Shown here: one piece after another, positions 59,685 to 64,000 of the stretch
Numbering within the stretch: the stretch's first letter is position 1
Layout of the letters: each line of letters starts with the position of its first letter
NCBI RefSeq assembly: GCF_963677685.1
Contig: NZ_OY782186.1
Span: 620,001-684,000 of the forward strand
Origin: an uncultured Bacteroides sp.
GTDB lineage: Bacteria; Bacteroidota; Bacteroidia; Bacteroidales; Bacteroidaceae
Direction: 5' to 3'
Length of the DNA stretch: 64,000 nucleotides
Position numbers and translations under genes: made by a program
The notes under the pieces: generated by a model
Database searches by the model: none
Seen by the model: the letters and a program-made list of their open reading frames with translations, nothing else
Told to the model about the DNA's origin: nothing

Positions 59685-60197
59685 ATGAGTAAAAAGACGA
59701 TACACCAATGGATGCGATTATTACATCGTAATGTTGGCTATTTTGCGGCAGGATTAATCATTATATATGCGCTAAGCGGCATTACGTTAATTTATAGAGA
59801 TACGGATTTTCTTAAAACTGGAAGAGAGGTGCATCAAACTTTAGCTGCTCAGATGAAAGCTGATGATGTGGGAAAGGCATTGAGGCTGAAAAAAATGAAA
59901 GTAGTAGGTGAAGATGAAAAGGTTATTCGCTTTCAAGACGGGACTTATAACAAACTAACAGGAGAGGCTTCTTATGTTGTGAAAGAACTAATATTTCCGT
60001 TTAAGCAGTTTGCTAGTTTTCATAAACGAGCATCAGGGAACTCTTTTCATTGGTTTAATCTTGCTTTGGGGAGTACTTTGCTCTTTTTGGTAATTTCTTC
60101 TTTTTGGATGTTTAAACCAAATAGTAAGCAGTTTAAAAAGGGAGCGATCTTAGTGCTCGGCGGTGTTGCTCTTGCATTGCTGTTGATCTTTATCTGA
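59685..60197 (+). CDS. PepSY-associated membrane protein
   Basis: A 170-residue membrane protein from the ATG at 59685 (an ATG eight codons upstream at 59661 is possible but would leave almost no leader). It has three membrane helices: YFAAGLIIIYALSGITLIYR (about 20-40), FNLALGSTLLFLVISSFWMF (about 124-143) and AILVLGGVALALLLIFI (C-terminal). The opening HQWMRLLHRNVGYFA and the W-H-rich segment FASFHKRASGNSFHWFNLAL resemble short PepSY_TM proteins of Bacteroidetes, linked to iron or flavin-based membrane reductases. No redox partner is adjacent. Confidence 0.75.
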   Translation: MSKKTIHQWMRLLHRNVGYFAAGLIIIYALSGITLIYRDTDFLKTGREVHQTLAAQMKADDVGKALRLKKMKVVGEDEKVIRFQDGTYNKLTGEASYVVKELIFPFKQFASFHKRASGNSFHWFNLALGSTLLFLVISSFWMFKPNSKQFKKGAILVLGGVALALLLIFI

Positions 60198-60227
60198 CAG
60201 TTGTTATTCATATAAGAGAATAAAAAA

Positions 60228-60273
60228 ACATGTGTAGGCGGAACTGCAATTTCCGAGTACACATGTCTTTTTA
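60228..60273. terminator. Bidirectional terminator between PepSY and nitroreductase genes
   Basis: ACATGTGTA (60228-60236) pairs with TACACATGT (60258-60266), with A7 before and T5 after the stem and a second internal CGGAA/TTCCG pairing in the loop. Confidence 0.8.
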
Positions 60274-60289
60274 AGAGGGTGATTGCTTC

Positions 60290-60925
60290 TTATTTTATTT
60301 CGGAAGCAAATTCATCTTTTGGATGGCGAACTTTTGCCAAGTTAAGTAACCAATCGTTGCTCTCATCACGGTAGCCTATAGGGAGCATCAATACACTTTT
60401 TAGGCCTTGTGATTCAAGATCTAGCAATGCATCGAGTTGTGGAGCATCAAATCCTTCCATCGGTGTTGAATCAACTTTCAATACGGCAGCTTCTGCCATG
60501 GAGAATCCCATCCCGATATAAGCTTGGCGTGCTATGTGCTCAAAGTTTTCAGCTTCTGTTTGGTTCAGATAAAGTTCTTTTACTCTATCCGTATAATTTT
60601 TGTATCGGTCTGCCGGTTGATTACGCTCTTGCGTTGTAATGGTATAGATATGATCAATTCTTTCTTCTGTGTATTTGTTCCATCCGACAAATACTAACAG
60701 ATGCGAACACTCTGAGACAATGCTTTGGCCAAAAGCAATGGGCAATATTTTATCTTTCAGCTCTTGATTCGTAATGGTAATTACCTTGAAAGGCTGTAAC
60801 CCATTAGAAGTGGGAGCCAATCGGGCTGCTTCTATTATATTATCGACTAGAGATTGTTCTACTTTCTTTGTTGGATCGAATTTCTTTGTAGCATAACGCC
60901 ACTCAAAATCATTTAATAAACTCAT
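60290..60925 (-). CDS. Nitroreductase-family NAD(P)H-dependent oxidoreductase
   Basis: A 211-residue FMN-dependent oxidoreductase of the NfsB-like type. The N-terminal FEWRYATKKFDPTKK includes the Arg/Lys FMN-phosphate contacts; ARLAPTSNGLQPFKVITI is the SSxGLQP family motif; and YIGMGFSMAEAAVLKVDSTP, then EGFDAPQLDALLDL, are also typical. It may reduce nitroaromatics or quinones. It follows the DUF1304 gene by 10 bases, so they are one operon. Confidence 0.9.
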   Translation of the reverse strand: MSLLNDFEWRYATKKFDPTKKVEQSLVDNIIEAARLAPTSNGLQPFKVITITNQELKDKILPIAFGQSIVSECSHLLVFVGWNKYTEERIDHIYTITTQERNQPADRYKNYTDRVKELYLNQTEAENFEHIARQAYIGMGFSMAEAAVLKVDSTPMEGFDAPQLDALLDLESQGLKSVLMLPIGYRDESNDWLLNLAKVRHPKDEFASEIK

Positions 60926-60935
60926 AATAAGATTG

Positions 60936-61301
60936 TTAATGTATTAATAAACAGATAATAGCTAGTAGAGCAGGGAGAGCTTGAATAAAAAAGATTTTTT
61001 TATTAGCTGATAAGGCTCCATAAATGCCGGCGATAGTTATGCAACTCAAGAAAAACAGAGCGACATTTTCCTGCCATACCGAATCTTCTATGAAGAAAGA
61101 CCAAACTAGTCCCGCTGCCAGAAAACCGTTATATAACCCTTGGTTGGCAGCCAATCCTTTTGTTTTGGCAAACAAATCTTCTGCAAAGCTTTTTTTGAAA
61201 ACCTTCTTTCCTGCTGTCTCCCAAGCAAACATTTCCATCCATAAAATATATAGATGTTCTAATGCCACTATTCCGATTAAGGCTTCTGCTGCTATTTTCA
61301 T
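60936..61301 (-). CDS. DUF1304 membrane protein
   Basis: A 121-residue membrane protein with four predicted helices. The pattern ALIGIVALEHLYILWMEMFAW, shortened here to VALEHLYILWMEMFAW, and KGLAANQGLYNGFLAAGLVW is the DUF1304 signature (EH..I...E and NQG.YNG.LA). Role unknown. The ATG at 61301 is chosen; the upstream TTG adds two residues. It lies 10 bases before the nitroreductase gene. Members are often next to redox genes. Confidence 0.9.
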   Translation of the reverse strand: MKIAAEALIGIVALEHLYILWMEMFAWETAGKKVFKKSFAEDLFAKTKGLAANQGLYNGFLAAGLVWSFFIEDSVWQENVALFFLSCITIAGIYGALSANKKIFFIQALPALLAIICLLIH

Positions 61302-61429
61302 TTTCAATATTTATAAAGTGCATATGGCTTTACTTAATATAGCAAGAAATGCACATATTATTTCTAAGAACGTGCATTTCTTTTAAAAGTTTAGCGCTTG
61401 CAATATTTTAGCGGTAGGTTATTGATTTT

Positions 61430-63862
61430 TTAAATAAATAAGTTTATGTTAGCATTGTCGGCTCTTTCCATGTAGGTAGCAACTCCTCCTACAGTGACTT
61501 CATCTAGCAATTCTTCTCGTTTTACTCCCATCACATCCATAGACATCTGGCAAGCGATGAATTCTACTCCGTTTTCAAGTGCTTGCTCACGAAGTGATTC
61601 TAAGGAGTCAATACCCTTGCGGTGCATAATGTATCGCATCATTTTGCCACCTATACCGCCCATGCTCATTTTTGAAAGTTTCAGACTTTGTGAATTTCCC
61701 GGAAGCATCATGCCAAACATCTTTCCGAAAATGTCTTTTTCAACATTAGGCTTGTGGAGCTTCTTAATGACATTCAATCCCCAGAATGTGAAGAAGATGG
61801 TGACTTTTTGACCTGTAGCAGCAGCTCCATTTGCCAAGACAAAAGTAGCCAATGCTTTATCCAAATCATCACTAAACATGATAAAGGTTTTTCCTTTCCC
61901 GTCACAACTGCTAACGAGTTTACATGCTTTTGGTTCTTCTTTTTGGATGATCGTGAAAGATTTTCCACCAATAGAATCTTGAGAAACGAGCTTGTTTCCT
62001 GTTGAATTACACCAAGCGGCAGCATCACGCAAGAATCCCGGATCGGTAGCGATAATCTCTATTTGTTCGCCTGGAACAAGTTTATCGACAACTTTCTTCA
62101 TTTTAAGAATTGGTCCGGGGCATTGCAGACCGCAAGCATCTACACGAACAGACTTTACTGTTGGCTTATCGGTCCCGGCTAAGCTTGTCTCAATCGTTTG
62201 CTTCTGCTGGGTGATAGGTGCCACAGCAGCAGTATAAGTTTTATATCCTCCTGAAAGGTTTTGTACATTCGAAAATCCATGTTGAGTGAGTATGCGATAA
62301 GCTAAGTATCCTCTTAAACCGATAGCACAATAGATATACACTGGTCGATCGGTTGGTATCTCGGAAAGGTGCTCACGCAATTCGTCGAGTGGGATGTTTT
62401 TAGCTCCGGTTAATGATCCTAGTGAGAATTCGTCAGCGGTGCGCACATCGAGTAAGAAAACATCCTCGGGTTTTGCATCGCGAACCTCTCGCCAATATAT
62501 CGGCTTCATTTTTCCTGTAATGATGTTTTCGGCAACATACCCCGCCATGGCTACTGGATCTTTTGCAGAGGAGAATGGAGGGGCATATGCTTGCTCCACT
62601 TTCATTAAATCGAATATTGTTCCTTTATTTTTTATAATTAATGCGATTTCATCAATACGCTTATCTACTCCATCATAACCCACAATCTGTCCGCCGTAGA
62701 GCCGCCCAGTCTGTTCGTCGAATGTGATTTTTATACTTAATGGCAATGAATCAGGGTAGTACCCTGCATGCGAAGAAGAGTGTGTAGTTGACGATAGATA
62801 GCTAATTTCTTCTTGCTTTAAGCGTTTTGCTGCTAATCCGGTTGAGGCTACAGTAAGGTCAAATACTTTGGCGATAGAGGTTCCGATGGAACCTTCATAT
62901 TTTAATTGATTATCAAAGAGTATATTATCTGCAGCAATGCGTCCTTGACGGTTAGCCGGTCCGGCTAAATAGTTTAGCCATGGTTTTCCGGTAATAGGGT
63001 GTGGAAATTCAATCACATCACCAATGGCATAGATTGCTTCATCTGAAGTCTGCAAGTATTCATTAACCTGTACTCCACCAGCAATACCGATGGTAAGCCC
63101 AGCTTCTTTAGCCAATGCGGTTTCCGGTCGAACTCCGATAGATAATATTACAATATCCGCTTGAATGGTTTCTCCGTTTTTGAATGTCACTTCAATCTCT
63201 TCCCCATTCTTTTTAAATGAAGCAACGGCTTGTTCAAGATAAAGATTGATACCTTTCTCCATTAAGTGTTGGTGTACTATCGAAGCCATAGAAAAATCGA
63301 TAGGAGCCATCACTTGGTTTATCATCTCTACAATAGATACTTTGGCACCAAGCGCATGAAAGTTTTCAGCCATCTCAAGTCCAATAAATCCAGCACCTAC
63401 GACGACTGCCCGCTTGATGTTATGGTGATTGATATACGCTTTTATTCTATCGGTGTCGTTTACATTTCTCAATGTGAATATACCTTCCGACTCAATTCCC
63501 GGAAGTGGTGGGCGTACAGGAGAAGCTCCTGTTGAGAGAACTAGTTTATCATAATTTTCGTAATATTCACTGCCATCATTGCGGCGTATTTTTACTTGTT
63601 TTTTCTCTTTAATTATGGCAATCACTTCGTTTTCTGTGCGTACATCTACCTTAAATCGGGTTGAAAACGCTTGAGGTGTTTGCACAAATAATTTCTCACG
63701 CTCTTCAATGACTCCTCCTATATAATAAGGTAAGCCACAATTAGCATAAGAGATGTATTTGCCTTTTTCTAAAAGAATGATTTCAGCAGTTTCGTCTACT
63801 CGCCTGATACGGGCGGCTGTAGTTGCACCTCCGGCAACGCCACCAATGATAATGATCTTCAT
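61430..63862 (-). CDS. CoA-disulfide reductase fused to rhodanese, TusA and DsrE domains
   Basis: An 810-residue four-part sulfur-redox enzyme. Residues about 1-450 are a FAD/NAD(P)-dependent reductase of the CoA-disulfide/polysulfide reductase type, with IIGGVAGGATTAARIRR (FAD), the active-site Cys42 in ISYANCGLPYY, VVGAGFIGLEMAENF (NAD) and YAIGDVIEF. Residues about 460-550 are a rhodanese with Cys512 (YIYCAIGLRG). Residues about 573-645 are a TusA domain with Cys581 in CGLQCPGPILKMKK. Residues about 650-810 are a DsrE/YchN-like domain (ANGAAATGQKVTIFFTFWGL and EFIACQMSMDVMGV with a Cys). The combination suggests reduction and transfer of persulfide or polysulfide sulfur between domains in one chain. 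The substrate is inferred. Confidence 0.92.
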   Translation of the reverse strand: MKIIIIGGVAGGATTAARIRRVDETAEIILLEKGKYISYANCGLPYYIGGVIEEREKLFVQTPQAFSTRFKVDVRTENEVIAIIKEKKQVKIRRNDGSEYYENYDKLVLSTGASPVRPPLPGIESEGIFTLRNVNDTDRIKAYINHHNIKRAVVVGAGFIGLEMAENFHALGAKVSIVEMINQVMAPIDFSMASIVHQHLMEKGINLYLEQAVASFKKNGEEIEVTFKNGETIQADIVILSIGVRPETALAKEAGLTIGIAGGVQVNEYLQTSDEAIYAIGDVIEFPHPITGKPWLNYLAGPANRQGRIAADNILFDNQLKYEGSIGTSIAKVFDLTVASTGLAAKRLKQEEISYLSSTTHSSSHAGYYPDSLPLSIKITFDEQTGRLYGGQIVGYDGVDKRIDEIALIIKNKGTIFDLMKVEQAYAPPFSSAKDPVAMAGYVAENIITGKMKPIYWREVRDAKPEDVFLLDVRTADEFSLGSLTGAKNIPLDELREHLSEIPTDRPVYIYCAIGLRGYLAYRILTQHGFSNVQNLSGGYKTYTAAVAPITQQKQTIETSLAGTDKPTVKSVRVDACGLQCPGPILKMKKVVDKLVPGEQIEIIATDPGFLRDAAAWCNSTGNKLVSQDSIGGKSFTIIQKEEPKACKLVSSCDGKGKTFIMFSDDLDKALATFVLANGAAATGQKVTIFFTFWGLNVIKKLHKPNVEKDIFGKMFGMMLPGNSQSLKLSKMSMGGIGGKMMRYIMHRKGIDSLESLREQALENGVEFIACQMSMDVMGVKREELLDEVTVGGVATYMERADNANINLFI

Positions 63863-64000
63863 GTGTTTATTACTTTTTATCGATAAATAGTTTCTGGCGG
63901 AAATAACAAACTCTGTGGATGATTTGTTCTCTCATTAAGAGATTTTTTTCTGTAATAACAAAAAAAAAGCGTAAATTATGGTATGCCCTCCTTTTTTCAA
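63863..64000. other. Upstream region of the sulfur-redox gene, to window end
   Basis: AT-rich sequence with no ORF and no clear TAnnTTTG element on the minus strand. The promoter probably lies here or just beyond the edge. Confidence 0.4.

Overview
The window looks like a chromosome segment of a gut-type Bacteroides (Bacteroidota). The evidence is a SusC/SusD pair, signal peptides ending in Bacteroidetes-type lipoboxes, an AT-rich genome, near-absence of Shine-Dalgarno sites, and many copies of the Bacteroides -7 promoter element TAnnTTTG in front of genes. The arginine block beside the rhamnose block, with GH105/GH106 enzymes, resembles the arrangement I know from B. thetaiotaomicron relatives. 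No tRNA, rRNA, insertion sequence, integrase or CRISPR array was recognised.

Layout. 1-1.1 kb: 3' part of a sensor kinase, then a decayed GH20 hexosaminidase remnant. 1.1-9.3 kb (minus strand): argR, an N-acyltransferase, argG, argC and argD, followed by proC, an XRE-cupin regulator and an acyl-CoA synthetase; an ArgR-like operator lies over the argR promoter. 9.4-25.4 kb (plus strand): a rhamnogalacturonan/L-rhamnose locus with GH105 and GH106 enzymes, rhaB-rhaA-rhaT-rhaD, an AraC-type RhaR, and two large secreted six-hairpin-type proteins (one DUF4450). 25.4-30.8 kb: a minus-strand operon (aldo/keto reductase, lactonase-like amidohydrolase, FucP-type permease, zinc dehydrogenase) with a divergent LacI regulator. 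This reads as a non-phosphorylating L-fucose-type sugar oxidation pathway.

30.9-37.2 kb: a 44-residue membrane protein, a TetR-lipoprotein-OMP operon with a perfect 16-bp operator palindrome, an EamA exporter divergent from a CvfB/S1-like RNA-binding protein, and a DUF4476 protein with an Arg/Ser-rich secreted partner. 37.6-45.6 kb: a membrane-anchored TPR-AraC regulator followed by SusC, SusD and a DUF4369/TlpA thiol oxidoreductase. 46-52 kb (minus strand): a five-gene ABC-type tripartite efflux operon. 52-58.5 kb: a ROK glucokinase, ribosomal protein L19, a 5'-nucleotidase split into two proteins in reversed order, and a GH3-serine hydrolase fusion. 58.8-63.9 kb: a MarR regulator, PepSY membrane protein, nitroreductase, DUF1304 protein and a four-module CoA-disulfide reductase-rhodanese-TusA-DsrE fusion.

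The least explained features are non-coding. Upstream of rhaB, four dyad-like units carry CAAYTG cores exactly 22 bp apart. A second, more diverged 22-bp-phased structured region lies between convergent genes at 58.66-58.75 kb, and further dyads abut the DUF4476 promoter. No complete undescribed system can be claimed from sequence alone; the 22-bp arrays and the oxidative deoxy-sugar operon are the best leads.
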